This document shows, in pieces, positions 35,540-44,325 of a DNA stretch of 64,000 nucleotides. The notes below the pieces were generated by a model, which saw only the letters and a program-made list of their open reading frames with translations, was not told the DNA's origin and made no database searches. The DNA is from JAJXWB01 sp964634325. Lineage in GTDB: Bacteria; Pseudomonadota; Alphaproteobacteria; Rhizobiales; Beijerinckiaceae. Every line of letters starts with the position of its first letter. Position 1 is the first letter of the stretch. The stretch lies in contig CAZWJF010000012.1 in the NCBI GenBank assembly GCA_964634325.1, positions 29,846-93,845 on the forward strand, given 5' to 3'. A program made the position numbers and the translations under genes.

Positions 35540-35557
35540 CTCCCCGCCGGCGGGGAG
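35540..35557. repeat. GC palindrome after the hydratase gene, copy 1
   Basis: An 18-bp perfect palindrome, CTCCCCGCC/GGCGGGGAG, just after the hydratase stop, preceded by TTTCCCT. It shares TTCCCTCTCCCCGC with the longer copy at 35913, so the two flank the YARHG gene and look like members of a repeat family. It could also serve as a terminator hairpin. Confidence 0.55.
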
Positions 35558-35645
35558 AAGGCGACGGCGCGATCCGCGCGAATTGACGCAACCCATAGGC
35601 GTTGATGAACTAGGCTCCTAAGCTCCATCAATGGAGGGGAGCGTC

Positions 35646-35906
35646 ATGAAGAAATTCATTCTCGCCAGTCTGCTCGTCGGCGCGTCCGTCCTGCCAGCTT
35701 ATGCGCAAAGCTGCGGCGACCTCTGGTACGAACGCAACGCGATCTACAAGGACGCGGGCTATTGCTTCAACACGCAGCGCGGCATCCGCGCCTTCGGCAA
35801 CGCCGGCTGCCAGTACGACAATGTGAATGATGTGCCGCTATCGGCGAACAGTCGCGCACGCGTCGCGGAGATCGTGCGGATGGAGCGGATGTACGGCTGC
35901 AGGTAG
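35646..35906 (+). CDS. Small secreted YARHG-domain protein
   Basis: 86-residue exported protein. The signal peptide MKKFILASLLVGASVLPAYA is cleaved after residue 20. The mature part is a YARHG-type domain: LWYERNAIYKDAGYCFNTQRGIR followed by FGNAGC and DVPLSA, with cysteines C23, C44, C59 and C85 probably pairing. The domain is widespread in Hyphomicrobiales surface proteins with unknown function. The ATG at 35646 has GGAGGGGAG upstream. The gene is enclosed by two copies of a GC palindrome. Confidence 0.85.
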   Translation: MKKFILASLLVGASVLPAYAQSCGDLWYERNAIYKDAGYCFNTQRGIRAFGNAGCQYDNVNDVPLSANSRARVAEIVRMERMYGCR

Positions 35907-35912
35907 GGACAA

Positions 35913-35942
35913 TTCCCTCTCCCCGCTTGCGGGGAGAGGGAA
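35913..35942. terminator. Long palindrome between YARHG gene and cobT, copy 2
   Basis: TTCCCTCTCCCCGC-TT-GCGGGGAGAGGGAA has perfect 14-bp arms in the 41-bp gap between the convergent YARHG and cobT stops. The symmetry suits bidirectional termination, though no T-run follows. The arm sequence recurs at 35534, so it is also a repeat-family member. Confidence 0.6.
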
Positions 35943-35947
35943 CAACG

Positions 35948-37891
35948 TCACCGCGTCGCGATCTGCACGCGGCCGTCCTTGCGCGGCGCGGCTTTCGGCC
36001 TGGCGGGCGCGCGATGGACGGGCGCGGGCGGCGTCGCCTTCTCGTCGAACAGTTCCGCGAGCTTTTCGGTCATCGCGCCGCCGAGTTCCTCGGCGTCCAC
36101 GATCGTAACGGCGCGCTTGTAATAGCGCGTCACGTCGTGGCCGATGCCGATGGCGATGAGTTCGACCGGCGAACGGTTCTCGATTTCGTCGATGATGTGG
36201 CGCAGGTGGCGCTCGAGATAATTGCCGGGGTTCACCGACAGCGTCGAATCGTCGACCGGCGCGCCGTCGGAAATCATCATCAGGATGCGCCGCTGTTCCG
36301 GCCGATGCACGAGACGACGATGCGCCCAGTCGAGCGCCTCGCCGTCGATGTTCTCCTTCAGGAGACCCTCGCGCATCATCAACCCGAGATTTCTGCGCGC
36401 ACGACGCCACGGCGCGTCGGCCGACTTGTAGACGATGTGCCTGAGGTCGTTGAGGCGTCCGGGATTGCCCGGCTTGCCGGCCTGCAGCCAGGCTTCCCGA
36501 GACTGCCCGCCTTTCCATGCGCGGGTCGTGAAGCCGAGGATCTCGACCTTCACGCCGCAGCGCTCCAGCGTGCGCGCGAGAATGTCGGCGCAGGTGGCCG
36601 CCACGGTGATCGGGCGTCCACGCATCGACCCTGAATTATCGAGCAACAGCGTGACGACCGTGTCGCGGAAGTTCGTGTCCTTCTCGTGCTTGAAGGACAG
36701 CGGCTGCTGGGGATCGATGACGATGCGCGGCAGGCGCGCCGAATCGAGCACGCCTTCTTCGAGATCGAACTCCCAGGAGCGGTTTTGCTGCGCCATCAGG
36801 CGGCGTTGCAGCCGGTTGGCGAGCCGCCCGACGACGTTGGACAGCGACGACAATTGCTTGTCGAGATAGGCGCGTAGCCGTTCGAGCTCTTCCGGGTCGC
36901 ACAATTCCTCGGCCTGCACGATCTCGTCGAACTTGTGCGTAAACGCCTTGTAGTCCGGGCCGCGCTTTTCAGCGCCATGGATGGGCGGGCGGCGCGATTC
37001 GGCGGCCTCTTCCGAATCGCCGGCGTCGGCCTCTTCGGGAAATTCGCCGGAAGGCGCATCGGCGGCGTCCGTCTCGCCTTCGTCCATGTCGTCTTCGGAA
37101 TCGGCGGCCTTGTCCATCTGGACGGATTCGCCGTCAGCTTCCTGTTCGTCGCCCTTGTCGTCCTCGTTCTCGGTGTTGTCGGATTCGTCCTTCGAATCCT
37201 CCTCGCTCTCCTCGGTGTCCGAATTGGCGTCGTCGGCCATGTCGAGCGCGCTCAGCACGGAATGGACGAGCTTGCCGAAGGCGCGCTGGTCTTCGATCGA
37301 GCCAGAAAGGCGATCGAGCTCGGCGCCGGCGCGCTCCTCGACGAACGGCCTCCAGAGATCGACGACGCCCTGCGCGTTTTTCGGCGCGGACGCGCCGGTC
37401 AGCCGCTCGCGCACCATCAGCGCCAGCGCGTCCTCGAGCGGCGCGTCGGCGCGATTGTCGATCTCGGAATAATTGCCGCGGCTGTAGCGGTCGTCGAGCA
37501 TGGCGCCGAGATTGGCGGCCACGCCCTCCATGCGCCGCGCGCCGATCGCCTCGACGCGGGCCTGCTCGACCGCCTCGAACACGTTTCGCGCCGCCGCACC
37601 CTGCGGGACGATGCGCCGATGGACCTTCTCGTCGTGGCAGGCGAGACGGAGCGCGAGCGAATCGGAATAGCCGCGCACGATCGCCGCGTCGCGGGCGGTC
37701 AGCTTGCGCGGCGGTTCCGGCAGACGCGCCTTGGCGCTCTCGCCGGTTCCGATGACGTTCGGACGCTCGGCGGAATAGGTGACTTCGAGGCTCGGCGTCT
37801 GCGCCATGGCCCGCATGCAGGCGGCGACCGCCCGCTTGAACGGCTCCTGCGGGGCGTCCTTGGTGGAAGCGGGTTTGCGGTTGGAGCTCAC
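35948..37891 (-). CDS. cobT: Aerobic cobaltochelatase subunit CobT
   Basis: Subunit of the ATP-dependent CobNST chelatase that inserts cobalt into hydrogenobyrinic acid diamide in aerobic cobalamin synthesis. 647 residues, the usual 620-650. An N-terminal domain (1-220) is followed by a strongly acidic Glu/Asp stretch (about 220-310), typical of CobT, and a C-terminal VWA domain with the MIDAS motif LLLDNSGSMRG (about 415-425). It starts with GTG at 37891; no better start was seen. cobS lies immediately upstream; the large subunit cobN is not in the window. Confidence 0.95.
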   Translation of the reverse strand: MSSNRKPASTKDAPQEPFKRAVAACMRAMAQTPSLEVTYSAERPNVIGTGESAKARLPEPPRKLTARDAAIVRGYSDSLALRLACHDEKVHRRIVPQGAAARNVFEAVEQARVEAIGARRMEGVAANLGAMLDDRYSRGNYSEIDNRADAPLEDALALMVRERLTGASAPKNAQGVVDLWRPFVEERAGAELDRLSGSIEDQRAFGKLVHSVLSALDMADDANSDTEESEEDSKDESDNTENEDDKGDEQEADGESVQMDKAADSEDDMDEGETDAADAPSGEFPEEADAGDSEEAAESRRPPIHGAEKRGPDYKAFTHKFDEIVQAEELCDPEELERLRAYLDKQLSSLSNVVGRLANRLQRRLMAQQNRSWEFDLEEGVLDSARLPRIVIDPQQPLSFKHEKDTNFRDTVVTLLLDNSGSMRGRPITVAATCADILARTLERCGVKVEILGFTTRAWKGGQSREAWLQAGKPGNPGRLNDLRHIVYKSADAPWRRARRNLGLMMREGLLKENIDGEALDWAHRRLVHRPEQRRILMMISDGAPVDDSTLSVNPGNYLERHLRHIIDEIENRSPVELIAIGIGHDVTRYYKRAVTIVDAEELGGAMTEKLAELFDEKATPPAPVHRAPARPKAAPRKDGRVQIATR

Positions 37892-37913
37892 ATGCGCCTG
37901 CTTGCTTCGCGCC

Positions 37914-38915
37914 TCAGGTCATCACGACGTTGACGGCGCTTTCCGGCAGTTCCTTGCCGAAACAGCGCTGGTAGAATTCGGCGACCATGGGTCGCTCGAG
38001 TTCGTCGCATTTGTTCAGGAAGGTGAGGCGGAAGGCGAAGCCGATGTCGCCGAAAATCTCGGCGTTTTCGGCCCAGGTGATCACCGTGCGCGGGCTCATG
38101 ACGGTCGACAGGTCGCCGGCCATGAAGGCGTTGCGCGTGAGATCGGCGATGCGCACCATCTTGGAGACCGTGTCGCGGCCTTCCTTGGTCTTGTCGTAGG
38201 ACTTGACCTTGGCGCGGACGATATCGGCCTCCTTGTCGTGCGGCAGATAGTTGAGCGTGCAGACGATCGACCAGCGATCCATCTGGCCCTGATTGATCTG
38301 CTGCGTGCCGTGATAGAGGCCGGAGGTGTCGCCGAGGCCGACCGTATTCGCCGTCGCAAACAGGCGGAATGCGGGGTGAGGGCGAATCACGCGGTTCTGG
38401 TCGAGCAGCGTCAGACGTCCGGATACTTCCAGCACGCGCTGGATGACGAACATCACGTCCGGCCGGCCGGCGTCGTATTCGTCGAAGCAGAGCGCGACAT
38501 TGTTCTGGATCGCCCAGGGCAGGATGCCGTCGCGGAATTCGGTGACCTGCTTGCCATCCTTCAGCACGATCGCGTCCTTGCCGACCAGGTCGATGCGGGA
38601 CACGTGGCTGTCCAGGTTCACGCGCACGCAGGGCCAGTTGAGCCGCGCGGCGACCTGTTCGATATGCGTCGATTTGCCCGTGCCGTGGTAGCCGGTGACC
38701 ATGACGCGGCGGTTGCGGGCGAAGCCGGCGAGGATGGCGAGCGTCGTCTCGCGGTCGAAGAGGTAGTCCGGATCGAAATCGGGAACGTGCTCGTCGGCTT
38801 TGCTGAAGGCGGGAACCTCCATGTCGGAATCGATTCCGAAGGTCTGGCGCACCGAAATCTTGATGTCCGGCGTTGGCGCGGCGCGTTCCCTGACCAGTTC
38901 GCTAGCGGCTTGCAT
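37914..38915 (-). CDS. cobS: Aerobic cobaltochelatase subunit CobS
   Basis: AAA+ ATPase subunit that with CobT drives cobalt insertion by CobN. 333 residues. The Walker A GYHGTGKS is at 75-82, Walker B in VALCFDEYDAG at about 142-152, and MoxR-like sensor segments (RLFATANTVGLGDTSG) are present. The ATG at 38915 has GGAGG 5 bases upstream; a longer frame from 38957 lacks a site. cobT follows after 22 bp, so they are co-expressed. The DnaJ-like gene lies upstream, as usual in related genomes. B12 made here is needed by the Ecm enzyme. Confidence 0.95.
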   Translation of the reverse strand: MQAASELVRERAAPTPDIKISVRQTFGIDSDMEVPAFSKADEHVPDFDPDYLFDRETTLAILAGFARNRRVMVTGYHGTGKSTHIEQVAARLNWPCVRVNLDSHVSRIDLVGKDAIVLKDGKQVTEFRDGILPWAIQNNVALCFDEYDAGRPDVMFVIQRVLEVSGRLTLLDQNRVIRPHPAFRLFATANTVGLGDTSGLYHGTQQINQGQMDRWSIVCTLNYLPHDKEADIVRAKVKSYDKTKEGRDTVSKMVRIADLTRNAFMAGDLSTVMSPRTVITWAENAEIFGDIGFAFRLTFLNKCDELERPMVAEFYQRCFGKELPESAVNVVMT

Positions 38916-38985
38916 CAATCCTCCGATCCGCCGGCCGCGGATCGGCGGGCGACACATGAAACGTTCGGCCCCGGACGCGGCAGCG

Positions 38986-39585
38986 TCAGACGAGTTTCGC
39001 CGATCTCAGATAATTATAGGCCCTGATGATCTCGCGCAATTTATCCTCGCTCGACCGGTCGCCGCCGTTGGCGTCCGGGTGGAGCCGTTTCACCAGCTCC
39101 TTGTAGCGCGCCTTGATCGCTGCGGCGTCGGCCGTTTCGTCCAGCCCGAGCGCCGACAGGGCCTTGCGGGCGGCGATGCCGTAGGTCGCACGCGGCGGCT
39201 CGCGCTCGGCGCGGGCGCGCGCCCGGTCGCCGAACATGCCCAACGGGTCGCGTATGCCTGCCTTGTCCTCGCGGAATGACTTGCCGGCGCGGTTGACCCC
39301 CATCGCCCAGGTCGGCCGATGGCCGATGACGTCGCTCTTCATCCAGCGGGCGACAGCCTCGTCGGTCATGCCGTCGAAGTAATTGTAGGTCTGGTTGTAT
39401 TCGCGCACGTGATCGAGACAGAAGCAGAAATACTGCCCCTCGCGCAGGCGGCCCATGGGCGCGCGAAATTCGCCGACGCCCGCACAACCGGGATAGTCGC
39501 ATACGATCCGCCGCCCCGAGGTTTCCTCGCGACGCTGCTCGCGCTTGACCCGGATGCGGTCGAAGAGGGGCGAATTCAAATCCAT
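38986..39585 (-). CDS. DnaJ-domain protein with N-terminal cysteine cluster
   Basis: 199-residue protein. A C-terminal J-domain (about 142-197) carries the HPD motif at H169-P170-D171, the Hsp70-stimulating signature. The N-terminal two thirds contain CDYPGC (C29, C34) and FCFCLDHV (C54, C56), which may form a small zinc site, and conserved aromatics (EYNQTYNYFDGM). It lacks the Gly/Phe and full DnaJ domains. It lies 70 bp upstream of cobS on the same strand, and opposite bolA with a short divergent gap. A client-specific co-chaperone role is inferred. Confidence 0.88.
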   Translation of the reverse strand: MDLNSPLFDRIRVKREQRREETSGRRIVCDYPGCAGVGEFRAPMGRLREGQYFCFCLDHVREYNQTYNYFDGMTDEAVARWMKSDVIGHRPTWAMGVNRAGKSFREDKAGIRDPLGMFGDRARARAEREPPRATYGIAARKALSALGLDETADAAAIKARYKELVKRLHPDANGGDRSSEDKLREIIRAYNYLRSAKLV

Positions 39586-39685
39586 GAGCGGTTCATTATG
39601 GGCTGTCAGGGTCTCGCCGCAAGGCGCGCGCGTGAGTAAAATCCGGTCGGCGCGCCAACTTCCCGGCGCAGGTGGAGAGCATATC

Positions 39686-39973
39686 GTGAATCAGAGCGCA
39701 GGCTCGGTTAAGGACCGGATAAAGGCGAAACTGGAAGCGGCGTTCCAGCCGGTCTCGCTGGAGGTGATCGACGATTCCGACCGTCACGCCGGACATATGG
39801 TCCATGAGGGCGGCGTCGGCCATCAGGGCGAGACGCATTTCACGATCAAGATCGTGTCGCCGGCGTTCGCAGGCAAGAGCCGTGTCGAAATTCATCGTGC
39901 GATCAACGAATTGTTGGCGCCGGAGCTGGCCGGCGGCGTGCATGCGCTCGGGGTTCGCGCCAGCGCCGCGTGA
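39686..39973 (+). CDS. bolA: BolA family protein
   Basis: 95-residue BolA protein, a family that works with monothiol glutaredoxins in iron-sulfur cluster delivery. The class pattern is present: VKDRIKAKLEAAFQPVSLEVIDDS, the conserved HxGH-like VHEGGVGHQGETHFTIKIVSPAF, RVEIHRAINELLAPELAGGVHALGVRA. It starts with GTG at 39686, with GGAG about 9 bases upstream. It is divergent from the DnaJ-like gene and converges with the thioesterase gene 10 bp after its stop. This divergent bolA/dnaJ arrangement is common in Hyphomicrobiales. Confidence 0.92.
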   Translation: MNQSAGSVKDRIKAKLEAAFQPVSLEVIDDSDRHAGHMVHEGGVGHQGETHFTIKIVSPAFAGKSRVEIHRAINELLAPELAGGVHALGVRASAA

Positions 39974-39983
39974 GGGCGAGCCG

Positions 39984-40403
39984 CTACCTCTTCGGCTCGA
40001 CGGAAACGATCTGGAACACGCCGGCCCCACGCAGCACGGGCTTGTCGTCCGCGTAGATGATCCCCGAGGAATGGCACAGGGTGCGGCCCATGCGGTCGAT
40101 GCGCCCGCGTCCCTCCAGCCAGGAGCCGAGCGGCGCGGGCGCCAGATAGTCCAGGCCGAGATGGACGGTGACCATCGTGATCCGCGGCTTGCGGGTCAGC
40201 GCGATCACGCGGATCAGGTGGACGTCGGCCAGCGCGGCCAGCACGGCGCCATGGCACTGGCCCAGCCGGTTCGTATGATGCTCTTCGACCCACATGCCGA
40301 GGCGATAGGTCTCGCCCTCGCCTGATTCGTAGAGCTTGCCGATCAGGTCCATGTAGGGGCTCGAATGATCTGTAGGCCTGAATCCTGCGGGCGGGGCTCT
40401 CAT
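39984..40403 (-). CDS. PaaI/hotdog-family thioesterase
   Basis: 139-residue hotdog-fold protein of the PaaI-like acyl-CoA thioesterase family. The fold pattern includes NRLGQCHGAVLAALADVHLIR (about residues 46-66), where the catalytic acid usually sits on the first helix, VHLGLDYLAPAP, and a C-terminal strand IIYADDKPVLRGAGVFQIV. The substrate is unknown. The ATG at 40403 is preferred because AGGA lies 6 bases upstream; the longer frame to 40727 runs antisense to the L,D-transpeptidase gene. It is convergent with bolA and divergent from the L,D-transpeptidase. Confidence 0.85.
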   Translation of the reverse strand: MRAPPAGFRPTDHSSPYMDLIGKLYESGEGETYRLGMWVEEHHTNRLGQCHGAVLAALADVHLIRVIALTRKPRITMVTVHLGLDYLAPAPLGSWLEGRGRIDRMGRTLCHSSGIIYADDKPVLRGAGVFQIVSVEPKR

Positions 40404-40540
40404 CGACGATCCTGTCTCATAAATGCGTGCGGCCAATCCAGACGAGCCGCGGTCCGGCGTCAACTGCGCAACCGGCTTGCCAAGCCCGGCGCTTTGGGGA
40501 CAAAAATCATATCGACGCCCCCTCCCCTGGAGAAGTTTCG

Positions 40541-41329
40541 ATGCTGTTGCGCCGCCGCGACGTTCTGACGGGATTGCTGGCCTGTGCGGGCGCAGCGCCG
40601 GCCTGGGCCGCGCCGCTGTCCGACGACGTGCGGGCGCTGTACGGGCCGGCCGGCGGGGAGCCGTTTCGCGTTCCGGCCGTGAATCTGTCGCGCGTCGGCG
40701 CTGCTTTTCTCCGGACGCGGGTGCCATATGCGACGCGGGAACCCGCCGGAACGATCGTGATCGATCCCCGCCAGCATTTTCTCTACTTCGTGAATGGCGA
40801 CGGCACTGCGATGCGCTACGGCGTCGGCGTAGGACGGCAGGGTTTTGCGTGGAAAGGCGTCGCGACCATCAACAGCAAGCAGGAATGGCCCGACTGGTAC
40901 CCGCCCAAGGAAATGCTGGAGCGCCAGCCCGAGCTGATGAAGGTCATGAAGGAATTGCGCTCGGGCGTCGGCATGCCGGGCGGCCCGCGCAATCCGCTGG
41001 GCGCGCGGGCCATGTATCTCTGGCAGAACAACAAGGACACGCTGTACCGAATCCACGGCACGACAGAGCCGTGGACGATCGGCACAAACGCGTCATCAGG
41101 CTGCATTCGCATGATCAACCAGGATGCGATCGACCTGTACCAGCGTGTCAACGTGGGCGCGAAAGTGGTCGTGCTGGGCTCCGGCGCTGCGAACGAGATC
41201 GCCGTTCAACCCGATCGCGGCGCGCCGGCGCAGCGTCCCGCGGCCATCGCCCAACCCGTTGCGCAGCCGGTTGTGCAGCCTAAGCCGCGGATCGTCGACA
41301 ATCCCTATCCCATGGACCGCACCTGGTGA
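40541..41329 (+). CDS. Periplasmic L,D-transpeptidase (YkuD family)
   Basis: 262-residue enzyme forming 3-3 peptidoglycan crosslinks or attaching proteins to murein. The N-terminal MLLRRRDVLTGLLACAGAAPAWA looks like an export signal with a twin-arginine-like RRRDVL. The YkuD domain (about residues 70-210) has H172 in HGTTEPWTIG and the catalytic S186-x-C188-x-R190 (SSGCIRM). The tail from about 225 is Pro/Gln/Ala-rich. The ATG at 40541 follows GGAG, and the longer frame from 40427 is unlikely. It is followed by the D,D-carboxypeptidase, so two peptidoglycan enzymes are neighbours. Confidence 0.92.
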   Translation: MLLRRRDVLTGLLACAGAAPAWAAPLSDDVRALYGPAGGEPFRVPAVNLSRVGAAFLRTRVPYATREPAGTIVIDPRQHFLYFVNGDGTAMRYGVGVGRQGFAWKGVATINSKQEWPDWYPPKEMLERQPELMKVMKELRSGVGMPGGPRNPLGARAMYLWQNNKDTLYRIHGTTEPWTIGTNASSGCIRMINQDAIDLYQRVNVGAKVVVLGSGAANEIAVQPDRGAPAQRPAAIAQPVAQPVVQPKPRIVDNPYPMDRTW

Positions 41330-41530
41330 TCGTCGGCGCGCTGTCACGAAATCGCCTCATCCGTGGCCTCTAAGCAAAATTCCGAGCAGCGGCTGCTGCG
41401 CGCCAGCGCGCGGCTCGATCGGCGTTTCTGCGGAATTCATGGGCGCGGCTGCTTCTCAAGGCGCGCCGGGGCGCGTAGGAATGCGCATGGCCAGAAGTGA
41501 TCGACCGCAGGGTCGACCGGGGGACTAGAA

Positions 41531-43021
41531 TTGCGAACGCTATTTCGGCGCGCCGGCGTCTCGATCGCCTGCCTTTCCCTGATCGCGAGCATCACGCCGG
41601 CATCCGCCAATCCTGCAATCGTCATCGATGCGGCGAGCGGCGAAACGCTGCTCCAGCAGGAAGCGACGCGGGCCTGGTATCCGGCCTCCCTGACAAAGCT
41701 GATGACGGTGTTCGTCGCCCTCAAGGCCGTGCGCGAGGGTCGGATCACCATGGACACGCCCTTGAAAGTTTCGACGCGCGCCACCAGCATGGCGCCGTCC
41801 AAGATGGGATTCAGGCCCGGCACGCTGGTTACGCTCGACAACGCCTTGAAGATGCTGATGGTGAAGTCGGCCAACGACATCGCCGTAACGATCGCGGAGG
41901 GCGTTTCGGGCTCTGTCGAGGCTTTCGCCGATGAAATGAATACGGCGGCCTCGTCGATCGGCATGCGCGAATCGCGGTTCGTCAATCCGAACGGACTGCC
42001 GGACGCCCGGCAGGTCTCCTCGGCGCGCGACATGGCGGTGCTTGCGCGGGCCTTGTACGTTTATTTCCCGGAATATTCAGGTCTGTTCGACATCGGGGCG
42101 CTGCGGCTCGGCAAACGGATCATTCCGACCCACAACGGCATGCTCGGGCGCTACCCCGGCGCGGACGGCATGAAGACCGGATTCACTTGCGCGGCCGGCT
42201 TCAACCTCGTGGCCAGCGCGTTGCAAAACGGTCGGCGCCTAATCGCGGTCGTGCTCGGCGCCCCCAGCGCCAAGTCCCGCACGATGCTCACCGCCAGCCT
42301 GCTGGACAAGGGTTTCGCGGGCGCCAGCGGCAACTATGGTTCCGCGCAATCGCTCGCCTCGATCGGCGGCGATGCGCCGGACATGCACGATTCGGCCTGC
42401 CGCCACCGGGGCGCGGCCTCCGCGCAATTCGAGGCCGAAGTCGAAGACATGTCCGCCCCGATTCCGCGGAGCTTCCTGCAGGCGCGCACGCCGGAGGGCC
42501 AGTCGCCCTGGGGCGGCGCGCAGGGCGGCGCGGCTGCCGCGTCGATGCGTCCGAGCGAAGTCGCGGCCCTGCCGCGCCCGGCCTTCCAGCCCATTCCGGT
42601 GTTCGTGGGGCCTGTCGCTGGCTGGACCGGTCCAATCGCCCATGCGGTCGGCGACACTGCGACGCCCGTCACGCAAGCCTATTCCGACGACAAGGACGAG
42701 GCGGCGGACAATCCGCTGAAGCCCGCCCCGGACGCTCAGTCGATGCGCGGCAAGCGCGGGCGCCACGGCCATGCGGCCAAGGCCAAGCTCGCAAAAGCCA
42801 AGCCGGTCGCCGCGAAGTCGGTCAAGCACGCGGCAAGCACGGACAAGAAGGCCGTGGGTAAGGCGCAGACCGCCAAATCCAAACTCGCCAAATCCAAACT
42901 CGCCAAGCCTGAAGTCGCCAAGCCTGAAGTCGCCAAGTCCGAAGTCGCCAAATCCAACCCTGCGAAGGCGAAGATGGCGAAGGCGAAGGTCGACAAGCGC
43001 CACGCCAAGCAGGACGAATGA
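41531..43021 (+). CDS. D-alanyl-D-alanine carboxypeptidase (penicillin-binding protein)
   Basis: 496-residue serine DD-peptidase of the S11 (PBP5/DacF) family. The start is TTG at 41531 with a GGGGGA site; the signal peptide ends at about ASA26. All three active-site motifs are present: S53-LTK56, S113-AN115 and K215-TG217. The catalytic part ends near residue 275. The rest is a long Pro/Ala then Lys/Ala-rich tail (about 395-496) coded by tandem 15-bp repeats, instead of the usual amphipathic membrane anchor. Its ATGA overlap with the CobW-type gene suggests coupled translation. Confidence 0.92.
   Translation: MRTLFRRAGVSIACLSLIASITPASANPAIVIDAASGETLLQQEATRAWYPASLTKLMTVFVALKAVREGRITMDTPLKVSTRATSMAPSKMGFRPGTLVTLDNALKMLMVKSANDIAVTIAEGVSGSVEAFADEMNTAASSIGMRESRFVNPNGLPDARQVSSARDMAVLARALYVYFPEYSGLFDIGALRLGKRIIPTHNGMLGRYPGADGMKTGFTCAAGFNLVASALQNGRRLIAVVLGAPSAKSRTMLTASLLDKGFAGASGNYGSAQSLASIGGDAPDMHDSACRHRGAASAQFEAEVEDMSAPIPRSFLQARTPEGQSPWGGAQGGAAAASMRPSEVAALPRPAFQPIPVFVGPVAGWTGPIAHAVGDTATPVTQAYSDDKDEAADNPLKPAPDAQSMRGKRGRHGHAAKAKLAKAKPVAAKSVKHAASTDKKAVGKAQTAKSKLAKSKLAKPEVAKPEVAKSEVAKSNPAKAKMAKAKVDKRHAKQDE
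42875..42964 (+). repeat. Tandem 15-bp coding repeats in the carboxypeptidase tail
   Basis: Six consecutive 15-bp units occur in frame: AAATCCAAACTCGCC twice, AAGCCTGAAGTCGCC twice, AAGTCCGAAGTCGCC, and a diverged AAATCCAACCCTGCG. They encode pentapeptides of the form K-S/P-x-x-A. Identical adjacent units indicate recent slippage expansion, so copy number may vary between strains. Confidence 0.9.
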
Positions 43022-44187
43022 GCGACACGCCGGCCCGCCGTCCGCCGCCGCCCGTTCCCGTCACGATCCTGACCGGGTTTCTCGGCTCTGGAAAGACGAC
43101 GCTTCTCAACCGGCTTCTGGCCGATCCGTCGCTTGCCGATACGATCGTTCTGATCAACGAGTTCGGAGAGATCGGGCTCGACCACCTGTTCGTCGAGAAG
43201 ATCGACGGCGACATGGTGCTGCTGGCGTCGGGCTGCCTGTGCTGCACGATCCGCGGCGATCTCGTGAATGCGCTCGAAGACCTGCTGCGCCGCCTCGACA
43301 ACGGCCGTATCAAGCCGTTTCGCCGGGTGATCATCGAGACCACCGGCCTCGCCGATCCCGCGCCCGTCCTGCACGCGCTGATGGGCCATCCGTATCTCGC
43401 TCTGCGCTACCGGCTCGACGGCGTGGTCGTCACCGTGGACGCGGTCAACGGGCTCGCTTCGATCGACCGTCACAAGGAGGCGTTGCGGCAGGTCGCGGTC
43501 GCCGACCGCATCGTCGTGACCAAGGTCGATCTCCTGACGCCAGAGGATTCCGTCGCCTACGCCGCGCTATGCGCGCGATTGCGGGAACTCAATCCCGGGG
43601 CGCCGCTGATCGATGGCGCCGGAGTGGACGGGATCGCCGCCAATATCCTCTCGGCCGGGCTCTTTTCCGCCGAAGGCAAGATTCCTGATGTGGCGGGCTG
43701 GCTGCGAGCCGAGGCCTTCGAGAATCGCCGCCATGATCACGATCATGCGCACGGCCACGATCACGGGGGTGGTCACGGTCACGAGCACGACATCAATCGT
43801 CACGACGCCTCGATCCAGGCTTTCTGTCTGAGCCGAGACGCGCCGCTCGATCCGCGCTCTTTCGATATCTTTCTCGATCTACTGCGTCACGCGCACGGAC
43901 CGAAACTGTTGCGGGTGAAGGGCGTGGTGGCGCTCGCCGACGATCCGGAGCGGCCTCTGGTCATTCACGGCGTCCAGCATCTGTTCCATCCGGCGGTCCG
44001 GCTGGCGCGCTGGCCCGATGCGGATCGCCGCACGCGCATCGTACTGATCGTAGACGGCCTTTCGCGCGAATTCGCCGAGGGACTGTTCGCCGCCGCGCTT
44101 GGAGAGGCGCGCGTCGATACGCCCGACCGGGCCGCCCTGACGGCCAATCCCCTCTCGCTGGGCGCCGGCGGGCTTCTGGCGGATTGA
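43018..44187 (+). CDS. CobW/COG0523-family GTPase with histidine-rich loop
   Basis: 389-residue G3E-family P-loop GTPase of the COG0523 group, metal-insertion chaperones for zinc, cobalt or other metals. Walker A GFLGSGKT is at 20-27, the group's metal motif C73-L-C75-C76 in GCLCC is present, and T168-KVD171 is the guanine-specificity motif. Residues 239-262 form a His-rich loop (12 His), suggesting zinc or nickel binding. The C-terminal CobW_C domain is complete. It is not linked to cob genes here; it starts within the carboxypeptidase stop (ATGA). The metal partner is unknown. Confidence 0.93.
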   Translation: MSDTPARRPPPPVPVTILTGFLGSGKTTLLNRLLADPSLADTIVLINEFGEIGLDHLFVEKIDGDMVLLASGCLCCTIRGDLVNALEDLLRRLDNGRIKPFRRVIIETTGLADPAPVLHALMGHPYLALRYRLDGVVVTVDAVNGLASIDRHKEALRQVAVADRIVVTKVDLLTPEDSVAYAALCARLRELNPGAPLIDGAGVDGIAANILSAGLFSAEGKIPDVAGWLRAEAFENRRHDHDHAHGHDHGGGHGHEHDINRHDASIQAFCLSRDAPLDPRSFDIFLDLLRHAHGPKLLRVKGVVALADDPERPLVIHGVQHLFHPAVRLARWPDADRRTRIVLIVDGLSREFAEGLFAAALGEARVDTPDRAALTANPLSLGAGGLLAD

Positions 44188-44325
44188 TCCGCGCCTGTCG
44201 CTAAATGACCCCGGAAAGCTGGCGCGGGACTTGAAGCAATCCCTTCGGTCGCCGTGGCCGGCCGCGGACTGTCCCGATCAGGGACATTCGGGGGCGCAGT
44301 CGGGCGGACGGCCAGAGGGTTCGCA

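Noticed and set aside
43018..44187. CobW-type GTPase as part of the cobalamin pathway
   Set aside because: cobS/cobT are 4 kb away and separated by unrelated genes; the His-rich COG0523 form is more typical of zinc metallochaperones.
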